A DNA stretch of 8,448 bases from Pseudomonadota bacterium (GCA_018812395.1 JAHJDS010000535.1:1-8448); one strand, 5' to 3'; positions 1 through 6,544 are shown, numbered from the stretch's first letter. Translations and numbers: made by a program. The notes: a model not told the origin generated them from the sequence alone.

Positions 1-96
1 CGCCATCCCCGGTGACAGCGCCGCGGCCGCGGCCGGCGTCAACGCGGCGGCCAGCCCCCACAGGATCACCGTGGTCAAGCGAAAGAACGTTTTCAT
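1..96 (-). CDS. N-terminus of exported protein of unknown function (partial)
   Basis: The open frame runs off the left edge of the window; only the first 32 codons are present. They read as a Sec signal peptide: MKTFFR with positive charges at K2 and R6, a hydrophobic stretch at about residues 7-20 (LTTVILWGLAAAL), then an alanine-rich AAAAA segment at about 22-26 that offers AxA-type cleavage sites before LSPGMA. A GAGG Shine-Dalgarno (complement of 103-106) lies about 6 nt before the ATG at 96, and an extended -10 element is found further upstream on the same strand. The start and export signal are well supported; nothing of the mature protein is visible, so no function can be given. It is transcribed divergently from the hydrolase gene. 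Confidence 0.72.
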   Translation of the reverse strand, partial: MKTFFRLTTVILWGLAAALTPAAAAALSPGMA

Positions 97-127
97 CGCC
101 GTCCTCAAGGCACCTCTCCCTGATTCA

Positions 128-136
128 AGAATAGCA
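128..136 (-). promoter_or_regulatory. Candidate extended -10 promoter for the leftward exported-protein gene
   Basis: Read on the minus strand, 136 to 128 is TGCTATTCT, a TGn extension followed by a good -10 hexamer (TATTCT). Transcription would begin near 121, giving a leader of about 25 nt that carries the GAGG ribosome site before the ATG at 96. No good -35 hexamer is seen at 16-18 bp, which extended -10 promoters can tolerate. This is prediction from pattern only. Confidence 0.45.
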
Positions 137-139
137 CCC

Positions 140-164
140 TGGCCTCGGCCGGGGCCACTTTTTT
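140..164 (+). terminator. Terminator-like hairpin with T-tract in the divergent intergenic region
   Basis: TGGCCTC (140-146) pairs with GGGGCCA (151-157), including one T-G wobble, around a GGCC tetraloop (147-150). It is followed by C and six Ts (159-164) on the plus strand. This is the shape of an intrinsic terminator for rightward transcription. No rightward gene is visible upstream of it, so it may stop antisense or read-through transcription before the hydrolase gene. Read leftward it has no T-tract and would not terminate. Confidence 0.5.
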
Positions 165-291
165 GGGCCGATCGACGGCACTGGCGGTTGTCCGGCGGAT
201 GAAACGCGGCGGCCGAGGGGGACCCGGCGTCCGACGATCGCAGTCCGCCGGGCGGGAGCCGCCGGGCCCGTCCCCTCGCCCCGTCCCCTGA

Positions 292-321
292 TTGTCCCTG
301 CCGGGAGAAATATGCTAATCT
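292..321 (+). promoter_or_regulatory. Candidate promoter for the hydrolase-trmI unit
   Basis: TTGTCC (292-297) is separated by 18 bp from TAATCT (316-321), which is preceded by TGC (313-315) to form an extended -10, TGCTAATCT. The predicted start near 328 leaves a leader of about 30 nt with a GGAG ribosome site at 347-350. This is the AT-richest stretch of the 97-358 gap. Pattern-based only. Confidence 0.5.
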
Positions 322-358
322 GATTATTCAACGAAAAACCTCGACCGGAGCGGACATC

Positions 359-1108
359 GTGACGGACCTATTCGGACACTGGGGACCCAAAGGATACTTG
401 CCGGAGCGGCCGACCATCTTCCTGATTCACGGCGCCGGCGGCCGGGCCGAACTGTTCAATTGCCAGCGCCGGGACCTGGACCAGGAGTTCAACGTCTGCG
501 CCCTGGAACTGCCCGGACACGGCGACACGCCGGGGCCCGGTCTGGACCGGGTCGACGCTTACGCCAGTTGGGTCGCCGCCCAGCTCGACAAGTCCGGCGC
601 CACTCCGGCCGCCCTTCTCGGCCACTCGCTGGGCGGGGCCGTGGCCGTGACCGTGGCCCTGGAGCGGCCGGACCTCCTCACCGGGCTGATACTGATGGGG
701 ACGGGGGCCAAGCTGCGGGTCCTGCCGGCCATCCTGGACGGTCTGGTGGACCGGTTCAGTGACACGGTGACCATGATCGTCGACTTCGCCTACGGCCCAA
801 GCGTCTCGCCCCGGGAAAAGGCCCTGGGCCTCGAACAGATGAAGGCCGCCGGGCCGCGGACCCTGCTCGGGGATTTCACGGCCTGCAATACCTTTGACGC
901 CGGCGATCGCCTGGGCGAGGTCAAGGTCCCGACCCTGGTCCTGACCGGCGAGGGGGACAGGCTGACCCCGGTCAAGTACGGCCAATACCTGGCCGACAAC
1001 ATCACCCACGCCAAGTTCCAGGTCATCCCCGGCGCGGGACACCTGGCCATGGTCGAGCGGCCCGACGAGGTGAGCGCGGCCGTGGCCGAGTTCCTGCGGG
1101 GGCTCTGA
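359..1108 (+). CDS. Alpha/beta-fold hydrolase
   Basis: A 249-residue cytoplasmic hydrolase of the alpha/beta-fold superfamily, a usual length for single-domain members. The oxyanion region HGAGG is at 24-28, the nucleophile elbow is G-H-S90-L-G-G, the acid is most likely Asp200 in TGEGDR, and the catalytic His is His228 in GAGHL, so the full Ser-Asp-His triad is visible. A helical cap segment lies at about 115-180. No signal peptide is seen. The start is GTG, supported by GGAG 8 nt upstream. Esterases, lactonases, MhpC/BioH-like C-C hydrolases and lipases share this pattern and the sequence does not identify a substrate. The stop lies 2 bp before the tRNA methyltransferase gene, so the two are almost certainly co-transcribed, although no functional link between them is evident. 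Confidence 0.93.
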   Translation: MTDLFGHWGPKGYLPERPTIFLIHGAGGRAELFNCQRRDLDQEFNVCALELPGHGDTPGPGLDRVDAYASWVAAQLDKSGATPAALLGHSLGGAVAVTVALERPDLLTGLILMGTGAKLRVLPAILDGLVDRFSDTVTMIVDFAYGPSVSPREKALGLEQMKAAGPRTLLGDFTACNTFDAGDRLGEVKVPTLVLTGEGDRLTPVKYGQYLADNITHAKFQVIPGAGHLAMVERPDEVSAAVAEFLRGL

Positions 1109-1110
1109 GC

Positions 1111-1926
1111 ATGGCCTTCCAGGCCGGCGACTTCGTCCTGCTCATCGACCGCAAGGACCGGCAGCGGCTGATCCGTTTGAGCCAGGGCGGCGCCTCGCGG
1201 ATCATGGGCGAAAACATCGCCCACGATTCGATCATCGGCCTGACCGAGGGGTCGGCCATCACCACCTCCGAGCACCGCACCCACCGCCTCTACCCCCCCA
1301 CCCTGGCCCAGCGGGTGATGAACATGCGCCGGGAGGCGACGATCATCTATCCCAAGGACGCCGGGATGATCCTGGTCTACGCCGATGTCTTCCCCGGGGC
1401 CCGGGTGGTCGAGATCGGCGCCGGCGTGGGCGGACTCTCCGTCTTCCTGCTGCGGGCCGTGGGCAAGCGGGGCCGGGTCTACGCCTACGAGATCAGGCCC
1501 GATCACGCCCGGGAAGCGGCCCGGAACGTGCGCCGCTTTCTGGGCGAGACCAAGAATTACGTGCTCATCCAGGCCGACGCCGCCCAGGGCGTCCACCAGC
1601 GCCGCGTGGACCGGGTCATCACCGACGTGCCCGAGCCGTGGGGGATGCGCCACCACATCTGGCGGTGCCTCAAGCCGGGCGGCGTCGTCGCCAGTTGGCT
1701 GCCGACCGTGCTCCAGGTCAAGACCCTGGTCGACGCCCTCCGGGAAGAGAACCGCTTCGGGGAGGTCGAGGTCCAGGAGTCCTTCCAGCGCTACTGGCAC
1801 CTGAGAGGCCCCTCGGTCAGACCCCGGCAGCAGATGGTCGGCCACACCGGTTTCCTGATCACGGCCCGCAAGCGTCCCGCACCCGGAAAGCGACGGGGCG
1901 GGCCGGTGGGGCCGCGGACGGCTTGA
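1111..1926 (+). CDS. trmI: tRNA (adenine-N1)-methyltransferase, TrmI family (m1A58)
   Basis: A 271-residue SAM-dependent class I methyltransferase that in its family forms a homotetramer and methylates N1 of adenine 58 in the tRNA T-loop. The N-terminal beta domain (about 1-60) begins FQAGDFVLLIDRK, typical of TrmI. YPKDAG at 80-85 is a family signature. The Rossmann motif I is VVEIGAGVGGLS (99-110), the acidic ribose-binding residue is in YEIRPDHA (126-133), and motif IV is DVPEPW (172-177), whose Asp172 matches the proposed catalytic Asp of this family. VGHTGFL (243-249) is the conserved C-terminal strand. The last 20 residues form a basic Arg/Lys/Pro/Gly tail, probably disordered. The ATG lies 2 bp after the hydrolase stop with only a G-rich stretch as ribosome site, implying translational coupling. 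Confidence 0.93.
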   Translation: MAFQAGDFVLLIDRKDRQRLIRLSQGGASRIMGENIAHDSIIGLTEGSAITTSEHRTHRLYPPTLAQRVMNMRREATIIYPKDAGMILVYADVFPGARVVEIGAGVGGLSVFLLRAVGKRGRVYAYEIRPDHAREAARNVRRFLGETKNYVLIQADAAQGVHQRRVDRVITDVPEPWGMRHHIWRCLKPGGVVASWLPTVLQVKTLVDALREENRFGEVEVQESFQRYWHLRGPSVRPRQQMVGHTGFLITARKRPAPGKRRGGPVGPRTA

Positions 1927-1951
1927 CCTACCCGAGACCACGCGTTACGCT
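1923..1951 (+). promoter_or_regulatory. Possible promoter for the secreted protein/kinase/regulator cluster
   Basis: TTGACC (1923-1928), 5 of 6 matches to the -35 consensus and overlapping the trmI stop codon, sits exactly 17 bp before TACGCT (1946-1951), a weaker -10. A better hexamer, TTTAAT (1952-1957), lies at an unfavourable 23 bp spacing. A promoter here would let the sensor cluster be expressed apart from the hydrolase-trmI pair. The 60-bp gap is otherwise featureless. Confidence 0.35.
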
Positions 1952-1986
1952 TTTAATGAGGAAGCAACCATCCGGGAGGAAAAAAG

Positions 1987-2916
1987 ATGCGCCGGATCGC
2001 GGTTTTTACGACGCTTCTCGTGTTGGGTGGGGCCCTGTGGGCCGGGGCGCAAAAAGGTCTGCTCAAGTGGCCGGAGTCCGGCGCCAAACCGACTCGGCCC
2101 CAGCCGACTCGACCGACACCACCTCCGGGGCCGACCACCGTTCGGCCTCCGGCGGGGGTCACGGGCGGCAAGATGGTCCTGGCCGATCGCTTCCAGGTCG
2201 GCGAGAAATACATCAGTGTCTTTTCCCTTAGCATAGACGCCCGGATGAGCTTCACGGCCGGGGGGCGGCCCCAAGTCAAAAAGCTGTCCTTCAAAACCTT
2301 CGAACGCTACGGGCAAATCGTCATGGCCGTGGATCCCCAGGGCGGAGCGTCCCGGGTCAAGCGCAAGTACTTCGTCTCCTATGAGGTCGAGGAGGGCCGG
2401 AAAAAGACCAAGTGGTACCAGGGCAAGCTCCTGGTGCTGACCCGGCAGGGGCGAAAGACGTTCGTCTCCTGGCCCGGGGGCGCCGTGCCGGGCCCGGTGC
2501 GGCAGGAGCTGTCGGACGAACTCGCCGCCCGGCTGGCCCTGTCCGACCAGCCGGTGGGGGTCGGAGACCGCTGGGTGCTGACCGAACAGACGCTCAGGCG
2601 GTTCATGGACCTGCCGCCCGCGGCTCGGGGCACGGTCCGTTGCCGATGGAGCAAGACCATCACCAGCCAGGCCGGCCACCAGGTGGCCACCATCGCGGCC
2701 AACATGGTCCTGACCTTGCCCCTGCCCGGCGGGTTGCGCCTGGACGTCGACCTGACGGGCAAGCTGTTCTACAACCTCTCCTTGCGCAAACTGGAGGCCC
2801 TCATCTTCCGCGGCCCGGTGACCATCAAGGGGGCCCTCGCCCAGGGCCGGCGGCGGATACCGGTCACCGGAGGAGGCCGGGCCAGCATCGTCATGTTGCG
2901 TCGTTTCGGCCGTTAG
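1987..2916 (+). CDS. Secreted or periplasmic protein of unknown function
   Basis: A 309-residue protein I do not recognise. Residues 1-21 form a signal peptide: MRR, a hydrophobic core (about 4-18) and a WAGA-Q cleavage site near 21/22; there is no lipobox Cys. Residues about 34-57 are a Pro/Thr/Arg-rich linker with the repeat PTRPQPTRPTP, probably flexible. From about 61 to the end the chain alternates hydrophobic and polar residues and looks mostly beta, with the segment QPVGVGDRWVL (188-198) resembling a turn seen in some bacterial beta-rich exported proteins (DUF6263-like by impression only). The charged stretch at 124-146 is rich in Lys, Arg and Tyr. The start has a strong GGGAGGA site at 1974-1980, 6 nt from the ATG. 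It ends 32 bp before the histidine kinase, so it may share its transcript and could be an envelope partner or target of that system; this is inference. Confidence 0.8.
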   Translation: MRRIAVFTTLLVLGGALWAGAQKGLLKWPESGAKPTRPQPTRPTPPPGPTTVRPPAGVTGGKMVLADRFQVGEKYISVFSLSIDARMSFTAGGRPQVKKLSFKTFERYGQIVMAVDPQGGASRVKRKYFVSYEVEEGRKKTKWYQGKLLVLTRQGRKTFVSWPGGAVPGPVRQELSDELAARLALSDQPVGVGDRWVLTEQTLRRFMDLPPAARGTVRCRWSKTITSQAGHQVATIAANMVLTLPLPGGLRLDVDLTGKLFYNLSLRKLEALIFRGPVTIKGALAQGRRRIPVTGGGRASIVMLRRFGR

Positions 2917-2948
2917 GCGGGACGAGTACCCTGGAGACGAGGCCGATC

Positions 2949-4874
2949 ATGGTCGAGCGAAAGACCACACCGCAGAGCGCGGCCGACAACCTGGTCAAGC
3001 TCCGGTCGCCGCAGCCCGAGGACGAGACCGGGGAGGGGGTTCGCTCGTCTTCGGAGGCCTCGCTCCGGCAACGCCTGACCCGGCTGGGGCGGCTCATCGA
3101 CGCGCATCCGGACGCCCTGTGGCTGACGGACCAAGACGGCGTCGTCCTCGAGGCCAACCGCCCCGCCGCGGCCTTGATGGGCCTGGGCGTGGAGGAAATG
3201 ATCGGCGCCGGGTTCGTCGATTTGATCCCGTCCGGTCTGGCCCGGACGCACCGCCGCCGCGTCGAGGACGTCGTCCAGACCGGACTGCCGGTCTTCTACG
3301 TTCATTCCCGGGAAGATCGAGACATCGAGTTCCACCTCTATGCGGCCCCTGGCTCCGGGGGCGAGGTGGAAAACCTGGTGATCGTCGGCCGCGACGTGAC
3401 CGCTCGCCGACGGGCCGAGGAGCCCGTCCCGGAGCCCGAAGAGAACCTGCGCCAGCTCACCGTCAACCTCCGGGAGACCTATGTCCTGCTCCAGGTTGAC
3501 CCTCCCGGGGTGGTCTTGGTCAGTCCGTCTTTCGAGGAGGTGTTTCAGCTGAGCGTCGAGGACCTGATGGCCAATCCGTGGGCCCTCACGGAGTTGATTC
3601 ACCCCGATGACCTGAACCTGTTGCGGGACCTCTGCGTCCAATGGCGGCATCAACCCCAGTCCTTCGAGTTCGAATACCGCATCATGCCCCCCGACGGCCA
3701 AGTGCGGTGGATCGTGTCCCGCGGTTTTCCGATCATCGACCAGACCGGGAGACCGAATCGTCTGGCCACCGTGTCCGAGGACATCACCGACCGGAAGCTG
3801 GTCGAAGAGGCGCGTCGGGAATCGGATCGACGCTACCGGGCCCTGTTCGAGGGCTCCCGGGACGGGGTGTTGAGTCTCGACCTGGAGGGCCGCATCCTGA
3901 CCGCCAACCCGGCCGCGGCCCGGATCCTGGGCTACGACGACCCCCGGGAGCTGGTCGGCCTTCCGGCCGAAACGATTCATCAGGAACCGGCCCGGCGAAC
4001 GCAGATGATCAGCCGCCTGAGGGAGCAGGGATTCCTGGACGAGGTGGAGCTGGCGTTCAAGCGCCGGGACGGCGGCGTGGTGTACGTCATGGGCAGCGCC
4101 ACGGTCGATTTCGACGCCGCCGGTCGCCCGACGGGTCATAGCTTCATCTTCTCCGACGTCACCCGCCGCAAGATGGCCGAGGAGGCCTTGTTGGCCAATC
4201 AGCGGCAATTATCGGCCCTGGCCGCGGAACTGGCCATGATCGAGGAACGAGAGCGGCGGCGCATCGCCTCCAATCTCCACGACCGGGTCGGGACCAATCT
4301 CTTCTCGGCCAAGATCAAGATCAAGGCCGTCGAGGCGGCTCTGGACGATGGTCATGCCACCCGGGAACTGGCCGAGGTCAGCGCCCTGATCGACCAGATC
4401 GTTCGGGACGCCAGGTCGCTGACCTGCGAGTTGGCCCTGCCGGTCCTGTACGAACTGGGGATCGAGGCCGCCGTGGAGTGGCTGGCCGAAAAGATCCGGG
4501 CCGAACACGGCCTGACGGTCCGGGTCGTGGACGACGGTCGCCGATTGCCGCTGAGCGACGAGTTGCGGGGCCTGCTCTTTAGGTCGGTCAGCGAACTGGT
4601 GCACAACGCCGTCAAGCACGCCCGAGCCTCGGTCGTCGAAGTCGGGCTGGAAAAATCCGAGGACCTGATTCGGATTCGGGTGGCCGACGACGGGATCGGC
4701 TTTGACGCCGAAGGCCTGTTGTCCGGCCGGAAACTAAGCGTGGGCTGGGGACTGTTTTCGATCCGGGAGAGATTGACTTACATCGGCGGCCGGCTCGAGG
4801 TCAACTCCCGCCCCGGGCAAGGGACCGAGGCCCACATCCGGGCGCCGGTGACCGACGCCGGCGGAGCGGGATGA
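2949..4874 (+). CDS. Soluble sensor histidine kinase with three PAS domains (NarL/UhpB-type HisKA_3)
   Basis: A 641-residue cytoplasmic sensor kinase with no transmembrane segment. Three PAS domains are seen at about 44-155, 168-283 and 291-405; the second ends in the PAC-like RLATVSEDITDRK and the third in FIFSDVTRRK. The dimerisation/phosphotransfer domain (HisKA_3, about 420-490) carries ERRRIASNLHDRVG, with His444 as phosphoacceptor. The ATPase domain (about 538-633) has an N box with Asn553 (ELVHNAVKHA), a G1 box DDGIGF (580-585) and a G2 box GWGL (599-602). It would autophosphorylate on ATP and pass phosphate to the adjacent LuxR-type regulator. The start chosen is the ATG with GAGG at 2939-2942. 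The same frame stays open upstream to 2412, but that extension overlaps the secreted-protein gene and lacks domain character. Three prolines interrupt the helix between PAS1 and PAS2. The signal sensed cannot be told. Confidence 0.93.
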   Translation: MVERKTTPQSAADNLVKLRSPQPEDETGEGVRSSSEASLRQRLTRLGRLIDAHPDALWLTDQDGVVLEANRPAAALMGLGVEEMIGAGFVDLIPSGLARTHRRRVEDVVQTGLPVFYVHSREDRDIEFHLYAAPGSGGEVENLVIVGRDVTARRRAEEPVPEPEENLRQLTVNLRETYVLLQVDPPGVVLVSPSFEEVFQLSVEDLMANPWALTELIHPDDLNLLRDLCVQWRHQPQSFEFEYRIMPPDGQVRWIVSRGFPIIDQTGRPNRLATVSEDITDRKLVEEARRESDRRYRALFEGSRDGVLSLDLEGRILTANPAAARILGYDDPRELVGLPAETIHQEPARRTQMISRLREQGFLDEVELAFKRRDGGVVYVMGSATVDFDAAGRPTGHSFIFSDVTRRKMAEEALLANQRQLSALAAELAMIEERERRRIASNLHDRVGTNLFSAKIKIKAVEAALDDGHATRELAEVSALIDQIVRDARSLTCELALPVLYELGIEAAVEWLAEKIRAEHGLTVRVVDDGRRLPLSDELRGLLFRSVSELVHNAVKHARASVVEVGLEKSEDLIRIRVADDGIGFDAEGLLSGRKLSVGWGLFSIRERLTYIGGRLEVNSRPGQGTEAHIRAPVTDAGGAG

Positions 4875-4884
4875 GGTCGGCTTG

Positions 4885-5538
4885 ATGGCCACCAGGATAA
4901 TCCTGGCCGACGATCACCGGATGGTCCGCGAGGGACTGCGCTTGCTGCTCGAGGAAGAGTCTGACTTCGAGGTGATCGCCGAGGCGGCCGACGGCTGGGA
5001 GGCGATTCGTCTCTGCCGGGAGCTGGAGCCCGACGTCGTCATCATGGACGTGGCCATGCCCGAGATAAACGGCGTCGAGGCCACCCGGGCCATCGTCACC
5101 CAGTCGCCCCGGACCAGGGTCCTGGCCTTGTCCATGCACAAGGACCGCCAGTTCGTCTCCGGCATGTTGGCCGCGGGCGCCGCCGGGTACCTGGTCAAGG
5201 AGGCGGCCTACGACGAGGTGGTCCAGGCCATTCGGGTGGTCCGGGGTCGGAGGACCTATCTCAGTCCCGCCGTGGCCGGAATCGTCGTCCAGGACTTCGT
5301 CCAGCGGGCCGGGCGGGATCGGCCGACCTTCAAACCGCAACTCACCGATCGCGAACGGGAGGTCCTGCAACTGGTGGCCGAGGGCAAGACGACCAAATAT
5401 ATCGCCGATCGCCTCTATATCAGCGCCAAGACCGTCGAATCCCACCGCCGCCAACTCATGGACAAGCTGGGGGTGAGAAGCATCGCCGAACTGACCAAGT
5501 GCGCCATCAGGCTGGGCCTGACCTCGCTGGACACCTGA
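4885..5538 (+). CDS. Response regulator, NarL/LuxR type
   Basis: A 217-residue DNA-binding response regulator, the normal length for the NarL/FixJ class. The receiver domain (about 1-120) has the acidic pair Asp9-Asp10, phosphoacceptor Asp55 in VVIMDVAMP, the switch Ser83 and the conserved Lys105 in GYLVKEA. The C-terminal LuxR-type helix-turn-helix (about 151-212) starts LTDREREVLQLVAEG and includes the recognition helix region ISAKTVESHRRQLMDKLGV (179-197). All residues needed for phosphorylation are intact. It lies 10 bp after the kinase stop, and the kinase is of the class that usually partners such regulators, so they are almost certainly a cognate pair. ATG at 4885 is preferred because GAGG (4873-4876) is 8 nt upstream; an in-frame TTG at 4882 would add one residue. 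Its target promoters are not identifiable here. Confidence 0.95.
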   Translation: MATRIILADDHRMVREGLRLLLEEESDFEVIAEAADGWEAIRLCRELEPDVVIMDVAMPEINGVEATRAIVTQSPRTRVLALSMHKDRQFVSGMLAAGAAGYLVKEAAYDEVVQAIRVVRGRRTYLSPAVAGIVVQDFVQRAGRDRPTFKPQLTDREREVLQLVAEGKTTKYIADRLYISAKTVESHRRQLMDKLGVRSIAELTKCAIRLGLTSLDT

Positions 5539-5542
5539 GGTC

Positions 5543-6322
5543 ATGCACATCCTGGTCACCAACGACGACGGCATTCTGGCCCCGGGCCTGGCCGCCCTGG
5601 TCCGGCGGATGGAGGAGACCCACCGCGTCAGCGTGGTGGCCCCCGAGTTCGAGCAAACGGCCGTGGGCCACGCCATCACCCTGGCCGACCCGATCCGGGT
5701 GCGCCGGGTCCACCGCAACGGTCGGTTCTACGGCTGGGCGGTCAGCGGCACGCCGGCCGATTGCGTCAAGATCGGCCTGTTGGAGCTGCTTGATTCGCCG
5801 CCCGACCTGGTCCTGTCCGGCATCAACCCGGGGCCCAACGTCGGGGTCAACGTGCTGTACTCGGGCACGGTCAGCGCCGCCACCGAGGCGGCCATCCTCG
5901 GCCTGCCCGGGGTCGCCTTCTCCCTGGACGCCTACATTGATCCCGACTTCACCCCGGCCGCCCGGCTGGCCGCCCGGCTGGTGGACGCCCTGGCCCCCAG
6001 GCTGTCCGGGGATTGGCCCGAGGGGATCTGCCTCAACGTCAATTTTCCGGCCCTGCCTCTGGCCGAGATCAAGGGACTGAGCCTCACCCGCCAGGCGGTG
6101 ACCCGCCTCCACGAACGCTTTGAAAAGCGCCTCGACCCCCACGGCCGGGCCTACTATTGGCAATGCGGCCAGGAACCTAAACATAGGGTCGAGCCGGGAA
6201 CGGACGTCTGGGCCCTGGCCCGGGGTTTGGTGTCCGTGTCGCCCCTCCGGCCGGATTTATCGGCCCCCCAGGGCGCCGACTGGGCCCGTGACCTCGATAT
6301 TTCGTTAGAAATCATCCCTTAG
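5543..6322 (+). CDS. surE: 5'/3'-nucleotidase SurE (stationary-phase survival protein)
   Basis: A 259-residue cytoplasmic SurE-family phosphatase, which removes phosphate from nucleoside 5'- and 3'-monophosphates using a divalent metal. The N-terminus MHILVTNDDG supplies metal ligands Asp8 and Asp9. APEFEQTAVGHAITL (33-47) is the mobile loop, with Thr39 in the position usually held by a metal-binding Ser. SGTPADCVK (68-76) and SGINPGPNVG (92-101), containing Asn95, are family signatures, as is YSGTVSAATEAA (106-117). Length and motif spacing match full-length SurE. The ATG is 4 bp after the response-regulator stop, and the only GAGG (5537-5540) overlaps that stop and is too close (2 nt), so translation is probably coupled to the regulator. 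The coupling suggests SurE is produced together with the two-component system. Confidence 0.95.
   Translation: MHILVTNDDGILAPGLAALVRRMEETHRVSVVAPEFEQTAVGHAITLADPIRVRRVHRNGRFYGWAVSGTPADCVKIGLLELLDSPPDLVLSGINPGPNVGVNVLYSGTVSAATEAAILGLPGVAFSLDAYIDPDFTPAARLAARLVDALAPRLSGDWPEGICLNVNFPALPLAEIKGLSLTRQAVTRLHERFEKRLDPHGRAYYWQCGQEPKHRVEPGTDVWALARGLVSVSPLRPDLSAPQGADWARDLDISLEIIP
5956..5979 (+). repeat. Perfect 12-bp tandem duplication inside surE
   Basis: GGCCGCCCGGCT occurs twice in direct succession (5956-5967 and 5968-5979). It keeps frame and encodes the repeated AARL-AARL in a helix of SurE (residues about 139-146). It may be a small slippage product; the helix pattern is compatible with function. 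Confidence 0.7.
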
Positions 6323-6385
6323 ACAAAACCCTATTTTATCAGTCGGATATGTCAAATTTGGCAGTCTGTCCCCGGTCGATTTTTC

Positions 6386-6429
6386 AACATATGGTATCTT
6401 TGGGTTGCATTCAATCAAACATGTGGTAT
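6386..6429 (+). repeat. Near-perfect direct repeat of a 12-bp element in the surE-fmdB gap
   Basis: AACATATGGTAT (6386-6397) and AACATGTGGTAT (6418-6429) differ at one base and are offset by 32 bp, about three helical turns. Each contains a 6-bp palindrome (CATATG or ACATGT) and each supplies the start of a TGGTAT extended -10 element. They could be two promoters, or two binding sites on one face of the helix. This gap is clearly more AT-rich than the surrounding genes. Confidence 0.5.
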
Positions 6430-6432
6430 AGT
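6405..6432 (+). promoter_or_regulatory. Candidate extended -10 promoter upstream of the zinc-ribbon gene
   Basis: TGGTATAGT (6424-6432) is an extended -10 with TATAGT matching 5 of 6 consensus bases. TTGCAT (6405-6410) lies 16 bp upstream as a weak -35. A second extended -10, TGGTATCTT, is present at 6392-6400 without an evident -35. Transcription from about 6439 would make a leader of roughly 130 nt before the zinc-ribbon start. Nothing else in the 6323-6568 gap looks like a gene. Confidence 0.55.
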
Positions 6433-6469
6433 ACGCCAGACGCGAGGCCAGCGGAATAACCGGTTCGCC

Positions 6470-6519
6470 CGCCCCAAAAAAAGGACGAGGGGCGCCTTGA
6501 AAATGGCAATCCCCTTGCC
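6470..6519 (+). other. Two small hairpins in the putative leader of the zinc-ribbon gene
   Basis: CGCCCC (6470-6475) can pair with GGGGCG (6489-6494) around a 13-nt loop that begins with seven As. Just downstream, GGCAA (6505-6509) pairs with TTGCC (6515-6519) around TCCCC. Neither is followed by a T-tract, so they are not terminators. They may be leader structure or chance; no known riboswitch consensus was recognised. Confidence 0.3.
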
Positions 6520-6544
6520 TATCTTGGCCGGGCGTGGTTATTAT
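6515..6544 (+). promoter_or_regulatory. Second candidate promoter close to the zinc-ribbon start
   Basis: TTGCCT (6515-6520) is 18 bp before TATTAT (6539-6544), a 5 of 6 match to the -10 consensus. It would start transcription near 6551, leaving a short leader with the GGCGGAGG ribosome site (6555-6562). It could act in addition to, or instead of, the promoter around 6405-6432. Confidence 0.35.

Noticed and set aside
125..331. 68-codon minus-strand open frame in the divergent intergenic gap
   Set aside because: It is Arg/Pro/Gly-rich, has no clear ribosome site, and spans both promoter candidates and the hairpin.
97..358. tRNA, SRP RNA or riboswitch in the GC-rich divergent gap
   Set aside because: No tRNA arms, SRP loop consensus or known riboswitch boxes were found; only promoter-like elements and one hairpin can be supported.
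790..1941. 383-codon minus-strand open frame
   Set aside because: It is antisense to the hydrolase and trmI, both strongly supported by motifs. Long antisense frames are expected in GC-rich DNA, and the translation has no domain.
2412..2948. Open frame continuous with the kinase, which would give an 820-residue protein
   Set aside because: It lies wholly over the secreted-protein gene and the short gap after it. Its translation is Gly/Pro/Arg/Ala-rich shadow sequence, and the ATG at 2949 has its own GAGG site.
2913..4208. 431-codon minus-strand open frame
   Set aside because: It mirrors the PAS domains of the kinase and has a low-complexity composition without motifs.
6349..6459. 36-residue plus-strand open frame in the surE-fmdB gap
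   Set aside because: No ribosome site or recognisable motif, and it runs through the repeated promoter-like elements, so chance is more likely.
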